Origin: Bacteroidales bacterium
Lineage (GTDB): Bacteria > Bacteroidota > Bacteroidia > Bacteroidales > UBA932
Length of the DNA stretch: 64,000 bases
Direction of reading: 5' to 3'
NCBI GenBank assembly: GCA_015060455.1
Contig: SUYM01000001.1
Span: 1-64,000 of the forward strand
The notes beneath the pieces were generated by a model that was given only the letters and a program-made list of their open reading frames with translations, searched no databases and was not told the DNA's origin. This document shows, one piece after another, positions 43,336-52,107 of the stretch (within the stretch, counting starts at the first letter, position 1; each line of letters begins with the position of its first letter). Made by a program: the position numbers and the translations under genes.

Positions 43336-45717
43336 ATGAGAAATGTCCAGACACGACATATAAATCCGTTCATTAGAATCTTATGCGCTTTGATTCTAAT
43401 GATGTCCGCTCTCGTGAGCGCTTATGCTCAGCAGAACAGATGTACTGTCAGCGGACAGGTTGCCGACAGACAGAACCAGCCGGTGGCATATGCATCAGTT
43501 GCCATATATGACGGTACATCACCAATTGCGGGTACGATAACTGACGATAATGGCCGATTTACACTCAAATTACCTGCTCAGAGTCTCCCCTGTCAGTTGA
43601 TCGTTGATTTTATCGGATATGTAAAGTATTCACAATCAATCACTTTGGATAAGCAGTCCATAAATATTGGTCAAATTCTTCTTGATGAGGACGCTATATT
43701 GCTTGAAGGAACGACTGTGACAGCAAAGGAGGTTTCCCAAAAGCAGACAGTAGAGCATACGAGCATAAATGCATCTGCAAGCATGGTGGCCGATAAAGGA
43801 ACAGCAGCGGATATCCTCCGCAGTTCATCGGCTGTTACCTTCACGGACGGTGAGATATCGATAAGAGGAAATTCCAATATTCTTGTACTTCTGGACGGTG
43901 TGCCGACCACTGCGGGTGACCTGAGCGCTATTCCGGCAGCGAACATAAAGAATATTGAGGTCATTACAAATCCTGATGCGAGCCATGATGCTTCCGGCAC
44001 AGGCGGAATAATCAATATTGTATCCCGAAAAACCTCTCTGGAAGGGTTCAGCGGCATATTGTCGGCGAATTACGGATTCAATCACTTTGTCACTGGAAAT
44101 GCCGCATTCTCATACACCACGCCCAAGACATCGTACAGATTCAGTTATAATACAAAATATGAGGATGATATAATAAACACTTCCCTCCTACGTCACATAA
44201 AGGCTACCGGTAATGACGTGCTTCAGAAAATGCGTGCTGAAAGATATACATATAACAATAACATATCCCTCGGAGCAGATTTCCGCCTGAATCCTGAGAA
44301 CAGACTGAGCATCGATATCAAGTGCATCATTCCCCGCAGCAATAACAGGCAGCAACTCTTCAATACTTTTACAGAGAATGAAATAATCACCGAGGAATCC
44401 AGATACAATGATGTCACATGGAATCGTGAGAATATAGAAGGCTCCGTCTCATACACCCACATCATAACACCTGATATATCGGACATTTCGGTAAAGGGAT
44501 CCGTATCAAAAATATGGGGACACAGGCCTTCATACTATTATCTTGAAGGTGATATGACCAGTCGCTCGAATTCCGGCGGAAGCCCTCTGATAACTGCAAT
44601 TCAGGCGGATTATAAACATAAATTCAAGGCAGGGACCTTGTCGGCCGGTGCAAAATTCACCTATCGGCGCAACGACATATATCATGAATTCTATGAATTG
44701 ACCGGTGGAAAATGGATGTCCTCCGATGTGCTCAGCAATGATCTTGTACATACGGAATCTGTGCCGGCAATATATGCTTTGTTCGCTTCCGGAAAAGGGA
44801 AAAAGTTTACATATAAGGCAGGTGTCCGCTCTGAGATGAGCATTGTGACCCTTGATAGTGAACATGATGATGTAAGTCGTTCAGACACAAGGTTTTTTAT
44901 TGCACCGAGCCTTTCCGGAACATATAGATTCAAGGAGGGTCATGAACTTTCTCTTGTACTTTCGCGCCGTATAGGACGCCCTTCCTATCCTCAGTTGAAC
45001 CCATATATGAGTATGGTGGATGCCATCACATATCAGCAGGGAAATATGTATCTCAAACCGGAGAAATCAACAAAAGCAGATGTCAGTTATAATTTCAGGA
45101 CAAAGGGGGTCAATCTCTTTATCAACGGCTATGTGAACCATACTGCTGACTATATCTCGCAGATTACCATGATAGACACCGGAAGACTCATCACCACATA
45201 CGTCAATGCGGACTCGGACATAAAGACAGGCATCGATATTTCTTTGAGGTATGAGCCCGCTCGTTGGGTAAAGGTCTCTCTTGCTGCCAACACCTTCTAT
45301 GTATCTACAAAAGGTCAATTCAATGGTGCTGAAATATCCAATGAAGGTGTTACCAACAACAGCAATGTACTCATAGATTTCATTCCGTGGAAGGGTGCGG
45401 ATTTGCAGTGCCAGTACTTTGTAACGACACCCCAGTACTTTCCGCAACTGACTGCATCACTCACCCATCAGATGAACATAGGTCTGAAACAGACTTTCCT
45501 GAAAGGTACTCTGACAGCGTCTGCCCTCCTTACTGATGTGTTCAACACAGCAAAATGGGAGGTATGGTCACATAATAACATCTTCGACCTGACAAACATA
45601 AGCCGAAACAAAAGCCGTATGCTCTGGCTCGGAATTTCATACAATTTCAACTCATTCAAACAGAGGCCGAACCAGAAAAAGGAAACCGACAGGGAACTCA
45701 TCAGATTCGGAAACTAA
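43336..45717 (+). CDS. TonB-dependent receptor-like outer-membrane beta-barrel protein
   Basis: A 793-residue outer-membrane protein. A signal peptide (ILCALILMMSALVSAYA) is followed by a carboxypeptidase-like regulatory domain (about 38-115, CTVSGQVADRQNQPVAYASV) and a plug domain (about 130-225, with SIRGNSNILVLLDGVPT and GTGGIINIVSRK). The large barrel ends in an aromatic-rich terminus. The barrel type (OMP_b-brl_3-like) is not SusC, and no SusD partner is next to it. It may import a nutrient or have an envelope role; the ligand is unknown. Monocistronic, with a strong terminator. Confidence 0.87.
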   Translation: MRNVQTRHINPFIRILCALILMMSALVSAYAQQNRCTVSGQVADRQNQPVAYASVAIYDGTSPIAGTITDDNGRFTLKLPAQSLPCQLIVDFIGYVKYSQSITLDKQSINIGQILLDEDAILLEGTTVTAKEVSQKQTVEHTSINASASMVADKGTAADILRSSSAVTFTDGEISIRGNSNILVLLDGVPTTAGDLSAIPAANIKNIEVITNPDASHDASGTGGIINIVSRKTSLEGFSGILSANYGFNHFVTGNAAFSYTTPKTSYRFSYNTKYEDDIINTSLLRHIKATGNDVLQKMRAERYTYNNNISLGADFRLNPENRLSIDIKCIIPRSNNRQQLFNTFTENEIITEESRYNDVTWNRENIEGSVSYTHIITPDISDISVKGSVSKIWGHRPSYYYLEGDMTSRSNSGGSPLITAIQADYKHKFKAGTLSAGAKFTYRRNDIYHEFYELTGGKWMSSDVLSNDLVHTESVPAIYALFASGKGKKFTYKAGVRSEMSIVTLDSEHDDVSRSDTRFFIAPSLSGTYRFKEGHELSLVLSRRIGRPSYPQLNPYMSMVDAITYQQGNMYLKPEKSTKADVSYNFRTKGVNLFINGYVNHTADYISQITMIDTGRLITTYVNADSDIKTGIDISLRYEPARWVKVSLAANTFYVSTKGQFNGAEISNEGVTNNSNVLIDFIPWKGADLQCQYFVTTPQYFPQLTASLTHQMNIGLKQTFLKGTLTASALLTDVFNTAKWEVWSHNNIFDLTNISRNKSRMLWLGISYNFNSFKQRPNQKKETDRELIRFGN

Positions 45718-45744
45718 ACAATCGCAACTGGCCTGACACTTGCC

Positions 45745-45783
45745 TATATATTAAGCCAGGAGTTTCTCCTGGCTTAATATATA
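45745..45783 (+). terminator. Long perfect terminator hairpin
   Basis: Eighteen base pairs, 45745-45762 with 45766-45783, and a TTT loop, 27 nt past the receptor stop. Confidence 0.85.
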
Positions 45784-45850
45784 TGGAACTGGTCGTGGGC
45801 ATCGCAATTGTCATAATATCATCAATGATAGTCTTTCAATTCCTTATTCT

Positions 45851-45885
45851 GGTCATCATTTGTGCTTCCTTGCATAATGATGACC
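45851..45885 (-). terminator. Hairpin at the end of the thiamine operon
   Basis: GGTCATCATT (45851-45860) and AATGATGACC (45876-45885) pair over a 15-nt loop, 7 nt downstream of the thiD stop on the minus strand. No strong U-run follows. Confidence 0.55.
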
Positions 45886-45892
45886 GGAAGGA

Positions 45893-46711
45893 CTATTCTG
45901 ACGGCTTCAATATGAAGAAATGATCCACCGGACCATGTCCTTTGCCGATTTCGTATTCGGAACCGGAGATTATAGCCTGATGAATGTAGTTTTTGGCTGA
46001 TTGTGCCGCCTGTGTCAGACTCTCCCCTCTTGCCAATGCCGCAGCAAATGCTGAGGACAGTGTGCAGCCTGTGCCGTGGGTGTTCTTAGTGAGGACACGC
46101 TTGGATGGAAGCAGGGTAAGGGATTGGTCTTCAATATTGTAGAAATAATCAGTCAAGGTTTCTCCTGTGAGATGTCCGGCTTTGAGGAGTACGGATGTAC
46201 CGTATGTTTCAGACAATTCCTTTGCAACTTCCTCAAAATCACTTTCTCCGGCAATCTTTCCGCCGATGAGGACTTCTGCCTCCGGCACATTGGGAGTCAC
46301 TACTCTTGACAGGGGCAGGAGGCGTTTCTTTATCACCTCTATGGCGCTCTCTTCAATCAGTCTGTGACCGGATGTGGATACCATCACCGGATCTACCACC
46401 ACGTTCCTTATTCCATATTGCTCTATCTTGCTGGCAACTACCTCGACAACCTCTGCGGAATGCAGCATTCCAGTCTTGATGGCATCAGCGCCGATATCCG
46501 AAAGGACCGAATCAATCTGAGCACCCAGGATATCGGGAGGGACAGGATGCACCGCCTGCACCCCTATGGTGTTCTGCACGGTCACCGCTGTAATCGCAGA
46601 TGCCGCATAACAGCCCATTGCGCTGATTGTCTTTATGTCTGCCTGTATGCCTGCTCCCCCGCCGGAATCGCTTCCTGCTATCGTCAGGACTCTATTATAT
46701 CTTTTTGTCAT
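45893..46711 (-). CDS. thiD: Hydroxymethylpyrimidine/phosphomethylpyrimidine kinase
   Basis: A 272-residue ribokinase-fold enzyme that phosphorylates HMP to HMP-PP. It has IAGSDSGGGAGIQADIK (residues 10-26), DPVMVSTSGHRL and the anion-hole KNTHGTGCTLSSA (about 209-221). Length is typical. Last gene of the thiamine operon, separated from thiL by a 97-nt spacer containing a structured element, so its dosage may be set separately. Confidence 0.96.
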   Translation of the reverse strand: MTKRYNRVLTIAGSDSGGGAGIQADIKTISAMGCYAASAITAVTVQNTIGVQAVHPVPPDILGAQIDSVLSDIGADAIKTGMLHSAEVVEVVASKIEQYGIRNVVVDPVMVSTSGHRLIEESAIEVIKKRLLPLSRVVTPNVPEAEVLIGGKIAGESDFEEVAKELSETYGTSVLLKAGHLTGETLTDYFYNIEDQSLTLLPSKRVLTKNTHGTGCTLSSAFAAALARGESLTQAAQSAKNYIHQAIISGSEYEIGKGHGPVDHFFILKPSE

Positions 46712-46733
46712 AGTTTTATGTATTAAATAATAG

Positions 46734-46796
46734 CCTGACTCACCGCTCCATGACGCTTCGCGCCCTATCCGGGTAAATGTTCGCGTGCGAGTCAGG
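46734..46796 (-). ncRNA. Structured intercistronic element before thiD
   Basis: Perfect 8-bp arms, CCTGACTC at 46734-46741 and GAGTCAGG at 46789-46796, enclose 47 nt. On the minus (transcribed) strand the interior contains nested complementary pieces, CGCG with CGCG and CCC with GGG around GGATA. It lacks the CTGAGA and ACCTGAT cores of a TPP riboswitch. It may be a processing or stability signal or an unassigned regulatory RNA for thiD. Confidence 0.45.
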
Positions 46797-46808
46797 TAAT
46801 TTCTGTTT

Positions 46809-47771
46809 CTAAAAATGTCTATATCCAGTTATATCCATATCCACCTCCTGAGCGTCCATAAGCCACCTCAGACCCGGTTGTGATGTTATCTTTCCAATCT
46901 GATATACAGGAAAATCAAGCCTGTCTTCAATGCCCTGAGGAGCCGTAAAGAGCAGTTCATAATCCTCCCCACCGCTGACAGCAAGGACTTCAGCCTGCAA
47001 TCCATGACGGCTGCACACGGTTTTAAGACACTCAGACACAGGTATCTTATCGAGATACACCTCTGCACCTACTCCCGATGCCTTCAAAATATGCCTCAGG
47101 TCAGATGCTATTCCGTCTGAAATGTCCATCATCGCTCCGACCATTCCGCTACCTGCCAACTTCCGGCCCTCTGATATACGCGGGAGTGGTCTGTGATGGG
47201 CGCGGATCAGGGATAATACCTCAGGAGTATTCTCCCATCCGTTCAGAATGGCCTTCAATCCTCCGGCAGAATCACCTAAATTGCCGGTGACATATATCCC
47301 CTGACCTGCAACTGCCCTGCTGCGTCTGAGGCCTCCACCCGAGGGAACCCGTCCGAGAACACCTACATTTATTGCCACGTCCCTCAATGATGAGGTGGTG
47401 TCTCCACCGAGAAGAGGAACATTGAACATATGGCTCAATCCGGCATAGCCCTCGATGAATCTTTCAGCCCACTCCCCTTGCGCATCCTTGGGCAAGGCTA
47501 TCGAAAGGAATGTAGCCTGTGGCACACCTCCCATGGCCGCTATGTCGCTCAGGTTCACTGCAAGCGACTTCCACCCGATATCCTCAGGAGATGCGGCATC
47601 CCGAAGAAAATGCACACCTTCCATAAGCATATCGGTCGAGTATATCAATTCACCCTCTCCGCATGGCATGACGGCACAGTCGTCCCCTATCCCCAACATC
47701 CCTTCCGGTGCCTTGAAATGCTCCTTTATCAGGTCTATGAACCCGAATTCACCTTTATTCTTCAAATCCAT
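46809..47771 (-). CDS. thiL: Thiamine-monophosphate kinase
   Basis: A 320-residue ThiL, which makes thiamine pyrophosphate from TMP. It has GIGDDCAV (about residues 27-34), YSTDMLMEGVHF (44-55), NLSDIAAMGG and MMDISDGIASDL (about 219-230), all standard. Its start overlaps the ThiE-TenA gene end by 10 nt. Confidence 0.95.
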   Translation of the reverse strand: MDLKNKGEFGFIDLIKEHFKAPEGMLGIGDDCAVMPCGEGELIYSTDMLMEGVHFLRDAASPEDIGWKSLAVNLSDIAAMGGVPQATFLSIALPKDAQGEWAERFIEGYAGLSHMFNVPLLGGDTTSSLRDVAINVGVLGRVPSGGGLRRSRAVAGQGIYVTGNLGDSAGGLKAILNGWENTPEVLSLIRAHHRPLPRISEGRKLAGSGMVGAMMDISDGIASDLRHILKASGVGAEVYLDKIPVSECLKTVCSRHGLQAEVLAVSGGEDYELLFTAPQGIEDRLDFPVYQIGKITSQPGLRWLMDAQEVDMDITGYRHF

Positions 47772-49081
47772 CCTTCTAACGATTCTGTATATTCATATGA
47801 CTTTGCATCACCGTAGTAAGCATAATCCCAGAATGCATATTCATATAGGGCGGCATGCAGGTACAGACGGTTCATCTCCTTGACTGTTTCTTCGTCAGCC
47901 TCATCTGCCCACGCATCTATAATCTCGAGGACTCTGTTGACCCCAGTAGAAAATTCCTCATTCCCATATTCCAGAATCCACTCCTTGTACGGATTATTGT
48001 CGAGTTGTGCGATTTTAAGTATATGGAGTCCTATACGGTTGTATATCCACATACATGGAAGCATGACAGCAAGAGCATAATACTTATTGCCTGTGTTTAT
48101 TGCATTTTGGATCAAGTCATTATATCCGGTTGTTATCGCAGAAGCCTTTACATTCATATCCATACCATATTTTTCAATAAGGAGTTCGTGCATGGCTTTT
48201 TCGCCTTCCATTCCGCTCTGTGCAAAAGAAAGAAACAGTTGCTTGTCAGATTCGTCATCCATCATATCTGCAAGTGCGAACATATTGCGATAATATTGTC
48301 CCAGGTATATCTCATCCTGCCCTATGTACCTTGAAAAAATTTCCATGTCAAGGCTTCCATCGGACAGACCTATGATGAACTCCAATTCCTTAATTTTACT
48401 GTATATTCTGTTCGAGGCTCTCCAAATCTGCTGACACCAACTTTCTCTTGAATTGATATCAACGATACTCTTCAGTTCAGACGATGCCTCCTTGATGTAT
48501 TCTGCTGATGAAATGGCACTCACAACTGCGATACCATCGCAACCTGCCGACATTACATCTTCAGCCGTGTATTTGTTCATGCCACCGATGGCAACGGTCG
48601 GATGTATAGACAATTTTACTGCCTCTTTCAAACCTTCAAGTCCGAACGGTTCGGCAGTATCCGTCTTTGTCGGAGTTCCATAGACCGGAGAAATGCCGAC
48701 GTAATCTACATCAAGGTCATTTGCCCTGATAAGGTCATCCATGTTCTCCACTGACAAACCTATGATCTTGTCCGGTCCCAGCAGCCTCCTGGCCATTTCG
48801 TACGGCATATCTGACTGTCCTATATGCACGCCCTCCGCATCGACCGCAAGGGCCACATCCACCCTGTCATTTATAATCAAGGGAACACCGGATGGTCTGA
48901 GTATCTCCTTGATTCTCATGGCCAGATCCACAAACTCCCCTGTTGACGCCTCCTTTTCACGCAACTGGACCATTGTCACACCCCCTGCAACAGCGTCCGA
49001 CACAACTTCTTCAAGGCTGCGCCCCCTTGACAGTTCCCGGTCCGTAACCAGGTATAATTTCAATAAATCCTTCATATTCAA
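47762..49081 (-). CDS. ThiE-TenA fusion: TMP synthase and thiaminase II domains
   Basis: A 439-residue fusion. Residues 1-205 are a complete thiamine-phosphate synthase: MVQLREKEAS, NDRVDVALAVDAEGVHIGQSD and AIGGMN, with the phosphate loop near GIAVVSAI. Residues about 213-439 are a TenA/thiaminase II domain with the nucleophile in LPCMWIY (C343) and the general-base Glu in YEYAFWDYAY (E414). TenA salvages pyrimidine from degraded thiamine. Fusion would deliver salvaged pyrimidine towards synthesis, although ThiD must act in between. It is one of three ThiE-superfamily genes in the operon. ATG 49075 is an alternative start. Confidence 0.93.
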   Translation of the reverse strand: MNMKDLLKLYLVTDRELSRGRSLEEVVSDAVAGGVTMVQLREKEASTGEFVDLAMRIKEILRPSGVPLIINDRVDVALAVDAEGVHIGQSDMPYEMARRLLGPDKIIGLSVENMDDLIRANDLDVDYVGISPVYGTPTKTDTAEPFGLEGLKEAVKLSIHPTVAIGGMNKYTAEDVMSAGCDGIAVVSAISSAEYIKEASSELKSIVDINSRESWCQQIWRASNRIYSKIKELEFIIGLSDGSLDMEIFSRYIGQDEIYLGQYYRNMFALADMMDDESDKQLFLSFAQSGMEGEKAMHELLIEKYGMDMNVKASAITTGYNDLIQNAINTGNKYYALAVMLPCMWIYNRIGLHILKIAQLDNNPYKEWILEYGNEEFSTGVNRVLEIIDAWADEADEETVKEMNRLYLHAALYEYAFWDYAYYGDAKSYEYTESLEGWI

Positions 49082-49083
49082 TA

Positions 49084-49159
49084 GATTTCCCGTCTCCCTA
49101 CGGTCGCTCGGAATGACATTATATCCTACATGTCGCCACGAGCAAAGTCGAGAGACCTT
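49084..49159. repeat. Inverted pair of short interspersed repeats at the thiM 3-prime end
   Basis: Plus-strand 49084-49117 is a GTCATTCCGAGCGA-type element (seen in reverse as TCGCTCGGAATGAC). Opposite it, 49130-49159 reads on the minus strand CTCTCGACTTTGCTCGTGGC, a related element. They face each other and form an imperfect hairpin. The right unit encodes the last residues of ThiM. They resemble, but are not identical to, the repeat in the cupin gene at 354. Confidence 0.55.
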
Positions 49160-49926
49160 AAATTATATAGTTCATCCAAAAAGTTCACCTGCATCGACCC
49201 GTTGCCGCGTGAGTATTCCGCAGCCCTCTCTCCTGCAAGGCTCATGACGGCCATAGCGGCAGTTGCTGCAACCATCGGGTCCGGCTGAACAGCGGCAAAG
49301 GCGCCGACCAAGGCCGTGGAAGTGCAGCCCATGCCGGTTACCGATGTCATCAGAGGACTGCCTCCCACTACCGTATATACATCTTTTCCATTGGTTATAT
49401 AGTCAGTCTCACCGCTGATGACCACCACGGCACCGGTCTCGCAGGCCAGCCTTCTGGCAGACTCCACTGCGTCATCGCTCGAAGCGCTGCTGTCTACACC
49501 CTTGCTCCTCACGCCGGCATCCACAAGAGCCATGATCTCGCTGGCATTACCTCTGATGATCGTAGGATGGCATTCTTCTATGATCTTCATCGCTGCTTCG
49601 GTACGCTGACTTGTCGCTCCTGCTCCGACCGGATCAAGAATTATAGGTGTACCTCTTCTCATGGCCGACTTGCCCGCCGCAAGCATACCTTCGATCCAGG
49701 CATCATCAAGTGTGCCTATATTGAGCACCAGTGCCCCTGCAATGGAAGTCATCTCCTCCATCTCACTGACCCAATGAGCCATGACCGGAGATGCCCCCAC
49801 GGCAAGAAGCGCATTGGCCGAATTGTTCATCACCACATAATTTGTGATATTGTGAACCAACGGGCTTTTTGCCCTGACATCTGCAATTGCTGCATAAAGC
49901 ACATTACTGGAAATTGTGGTCTTCAT
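49126..49926 (-). CDS. thiM: Hydroxyethylthiazole kinase
   Basis: A 266-residue ribokinase-like enzyme phosphorylating hydroxyethylthiazole for salvage. VHNITNYVVMNNSANALLA (residues 24-42), ILDPVGAGAT, RGNASEI and the VTGMGCTS anion hole (about 199-206) are all present. The normal family end (FLDELYNL) is followed by RSLDFARGDM, which is translated from an interspersed repeat and probably has no function. Its first 23 nt overlap the TenI-like gene. Confidence 0.95.
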   Translation of the reverse strand: MKTTISSNVLYAAIADVRAKSPLVHNITNYVVMNNSANALLAVGASPVMAHWVSEMEEMTSIAGALVLNIGTLDDAWIEGMLAAGKSAMRRGTPIILDPVGAGATSQRTEAAMKIIEECHPTIIRGNASEIMALVDAGVRSKGVDSSASSDDAVESARRLACETGAVVVISGETDYITNGKDVYTVVGGSPLMTSVTGMGCTSTALVGAFAAVQPDPMVAATAAMAVMSLAGERAAEYSRGNGSMQVNFLDELYNLRSLDFARGDM

Positions 49927-50488
49927 ATTTTTTCAATAAATCAAGTGTTCTGATATTATATATTGCTCCTATCATTGCCACACCACCGAAATTCAGGGAT
50001 TTCAAATATGGTATGGAACCGAATGTGACACCCCCCAGAGCGATTACCTTATCGTCAATGATTCCATTTGCGGATGCATCCATCAGATCTGCAGTGCTGA
50101 AGGCTGACTTGTAGCCTGACTTTGAAATGCTGTCGAAAACAGGACTCAGAAACAGGTAATCGTATTCATCCTTATATCTTGTTATTTCATCAAATGAGTG
50201 ACAGGAGCGTGTCCTGAATCCGTCATAGCCTTCCGGCAGAAAAGTGATGTTCCTGTTTGTGTGGATGCCTTTAAGACCGAACTCTTCATACAACTCAGGA
50301 TAGTCATGGATAATTATATTGCTTCTATCCTGTTCTGTAAGTTTTTCAAGCAGTTTTCTGCACTCTTGAATGCCAGAGTCCGGTTTTCGCAGGTGTATGC
50401 AGTCAATGCCGCATTTGAGCAGTCCCTGAATCAGACAGACATCGTCATCATCCACCACGGGAGTTGTGATTGCAATGATTCTCATCAT
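49904..50488 (-). CDS. TenI/ThiE-like protein
   Basis: A 194-residue TIM-barrel protein of the ThiE/TenI superfamily: IHLRKPDSG near residue 32, GIHTNRN near 75, YLFLSPVFDSISKSGYKS (about 112-129), ALGGVTFG and MIGAIYNI. The substrate-binding ND and phosphate-loop residues differ from catalytic ThiE, so it is more likely TenI-like; TenI aromatises the thiazole tautomer in some bacteria. That would be odd beside Thi4, whose product is formed differently. It overlaps the Thi4 stop by 4 nt. Confidence 0.75.
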   Translation of the reverse strand: MMRIIAITTPVVDDDDVCLIQGLLKCGIDCIHLRKPDSGIQECRKLLEKLTEQDRSNIIIHDYPELYEEFGLKGIHTNRNITFLPEGYDGFRTRSCHSFDEITRYKDEYDYLFLSPVFDSISKSGYKSAFSTADLMDASANGIIDDKVIALGGVTFGSIPYLKSLNFGGVAMIGAIYNIRTLDLLKKYEDHNFQ

Positions 50489-51255
50489 TTCAAGGCATCA
50501 ATGATCAGGTCTGCCACTTTTTTACCGGACAGAAGCATTCCTCCGAAGATAGGTCCCATCCGTGGTGTACCACTTACTGCTGAAGCGGCCATTCCGCAGA
50601 CATACAGACCCGGATAAATCTCTTTCGTTCCGTTTACGACTTCATTTTCTCCTGACACGACATCCAGCGACCGTTCACCGATGACATCACCTGTTTCAGT
50701 CGCAAGACGGATACCGTTTTTTCGTGCCACAGTCCTGCACATTTCACTGTCATGACCAGTTCCGTCAACCACGCATCTGGCCATGATGTTCAGCGGATCC
50801 ACGTGCATGCCCTCCCTTAACACCGGAGTCCAGTTCACCACTACACCGCTCACAACATCATTCTTGAAGATCACATCTTCCACAGAATAGCAGTTGAAGA
50901 TTACCGCACCTGTATGCACTGCTTTATATAACAACGCAGAAGTACTTTCTACTGAATCCATTACATATAGATTTTCATCAAATTTCTCATAGTTGATATC
51001 AAATTCCTTGATGATATCCATTGCCTCCTCCTGCACAACAATCTGGTTAAACATCATGGCTCCACCCCACATACCGCCACCCGGAGACAGTTTTCTGTCG
51101 AACTGAGCCACCTTCAATCCCGCTTTGGCGAGATAATAGGCAGCGACTATACCTGACGGACCACCGCCTACAATAGCGACATCCAGGTCCAGATTTCTTT
51201 CCAGTTTGTTGAAATAGGTACTGATGATACCTTGTGATACATTCTTTTCAATCAT
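50485..51255 (-). CDS. thi4: Thi4-type thiazole synthase, His (catalytic) form
   Basis: A 256-residue flavin-fold protein that makes ADP-thiazole from NAD and glycine. Dinucleotide motif VAIVGGGPSGIVAAYYLA (residues 26-43), SPGGGMWGGAMMFN, GTGHDSEMC and GTPRMGPIFGGMLLSG are diagnostic. The position of the yeast sacrificial Cys (in its CCMDPN motif) is His here, GMHVDP with H151, as in archaeal Thi4 that uses sulfide and turns over repeatedly. This replaces the ThiSGFH pathway usual in Bacteroidota. ATG 51255 was chosen 7 nt after the ThiE stop. Confidence 0.92.
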   Translation of the reverse strand: MIEKNVSQGIISTYFNKLERNLDLDVAIVGGGPSGIVAAYYLAKAGLKVAQFDRKLSPGGGMWGGAMMFNQIVVQEEAMDIIKEFDINYEKFDENLYVMDSVESTSALLYKAVHTGAVIFNCYSVEDVIFKNDVVSGVVVNWTPVLREGMHVDPLNIMARCVVDGTGHDSEMCRTVARKNGIRLATETGDVIGERSLDVVSGENEVVNGTKEIYPGLYVCGMAASAVSGTPRMGPIFGGMLLSGKKVADLIIDALK

Positions 51256-51262
51256 GGTCAAT

Positions 51263-51907
51263 CTATTTATAGTTCGAAATATCATTCACGATCATATCCA
51301 CTGTCATTCTCATTTCTGCAACAGGATCAGCCGCATTGAGTATGCTGCCGCTCAATGCAATTCCATTTATGCCACATTGAAACAATTCCGGGATATCTTC
51401 CCTACATATTCCACCGACCGCCACAACAGGTATGTCAATATTGTTCTTTTTCATCTTGAGGATCAGATCTCTATATCCTTCGTGACCAAGAACGGGCGAT
51501 AGATTCTTTTTTGTAGACGTATGACGGAAGGGGCCACAGCCGAAGTAATCCGGCCTTGAACTATGCAGAACGGATATTATGTCATCAAATGTATTTACGG
51601 TGCTGCCTATGATATATCGGTCGCCAAGGATTCTTCTGGCTTCTGCAAGCGGCATGTCGTTCCTGCCGAGATGCACTCCGTCTGCGGATATCTTTCGAGC
51701 AAGGCTGACATTATCGTCAATTATGAACGTCGCGTCATGATGCCTGCACATCCTCTGAATAATCAAGGCTGTTTCCTCCATGACTGATTCTTCGGCATCC
51801 TTCATCCGCAACTGTATCCATCTGCACCCGCCTTCAAGTGCAAGGCGCGCGGAGTCGACGTAAGAATAATCTGTGTTATGATGCGTGATGAACTGCAAGG
51901 TCTTCAT
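51263..51907 (-). CDS. thiE: Thiamine-phosphate synthase
   Basis: A 214-residue TIM-barrel ThiE joining HMP-PP and thiazole phosphate. WIQLRMKDA (about residues 30-38), FIIDDNVSLARKISADGVHLGRND (shortened here as DDNVSLA and GVHLGRNDM), GPFRHTSTKKN and VAVGGI are present. First gene of the operon, 68 nt after the riboswitch 3-prime edge. The ThiE part of the fusion at 47762 appears equally complete, so two TMP synthases are encoded. Confidence 0.92.
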   Translation of the reverse strand: MKTLQFITHHNTDYSYVDSARLALEGGCRWIQLRMKDAEESVMEETALIIQRMCRHHDATFIIDDNVSLARKISADGVHLGRNDMPLAEARRILGDRYIIGSTVNTFDDIISVLHSSRPDYFGCGPFRHTSTKKNLSPVLGHEGYRDLILKMKKNNIDIPVVAVGGICREDIPELFQCGINGIALSGSILNAADPVAEMRMTVDMIVNDISNYK

Positions 51908-51975
51908 TGTCATAAGCAAGTGATCCAACTCAGAGAAAACGGCCTGATTCAAGCCGACTGACAATGATTACCATA

Positions 51976-52053
51976 CCGTTTCCCTGCGCTGTCATTATAC
52001 ATATCAGGTTCATAGGGTATAATCTCAGCCTCGAAATATCGAAGCACCCCTAA
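51976..52053 (-). ncRNA. TPP riboswitch
   Basis: On the minus strand GGGGTGC opens the aptamer, followed by a short hairpin, the thi-box GCTGAGATTATACCC, then GAACCTGAT and the closing GACAGCGCAGGGAAA. All conserved TPP aptamer parts are in order. It sits between the promoter at 52062 and thiE, so thiamine pyrophosphate should repress the whole seven-gene operon. Confidence 0.95.
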
Positions 52054-52061
52054 CAGCATTG

Positions 52062-52069
52062 CAAATATA
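52062..52069 (-). promoter_or_regulatory. Thiamine operon promoter -7 box TATATTTG
   Basis: A minus-strand TAnnTTTG immediately upstream of the TPP aptamer, placing the transcript start at its 5-prime edge. Confidence 0.7.
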
Positions 52070-52107
52070 ATCAGATTTTTCAGAAACTGCCTGAAAATTT
52101 ATGAAAT

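Noticed and set aside
46734..46796. Second TPP riboswitch before thiD
   Set aside because: It lacks the CTGAGA and CCTGAT cores that are clear in the element at 51976-52053.
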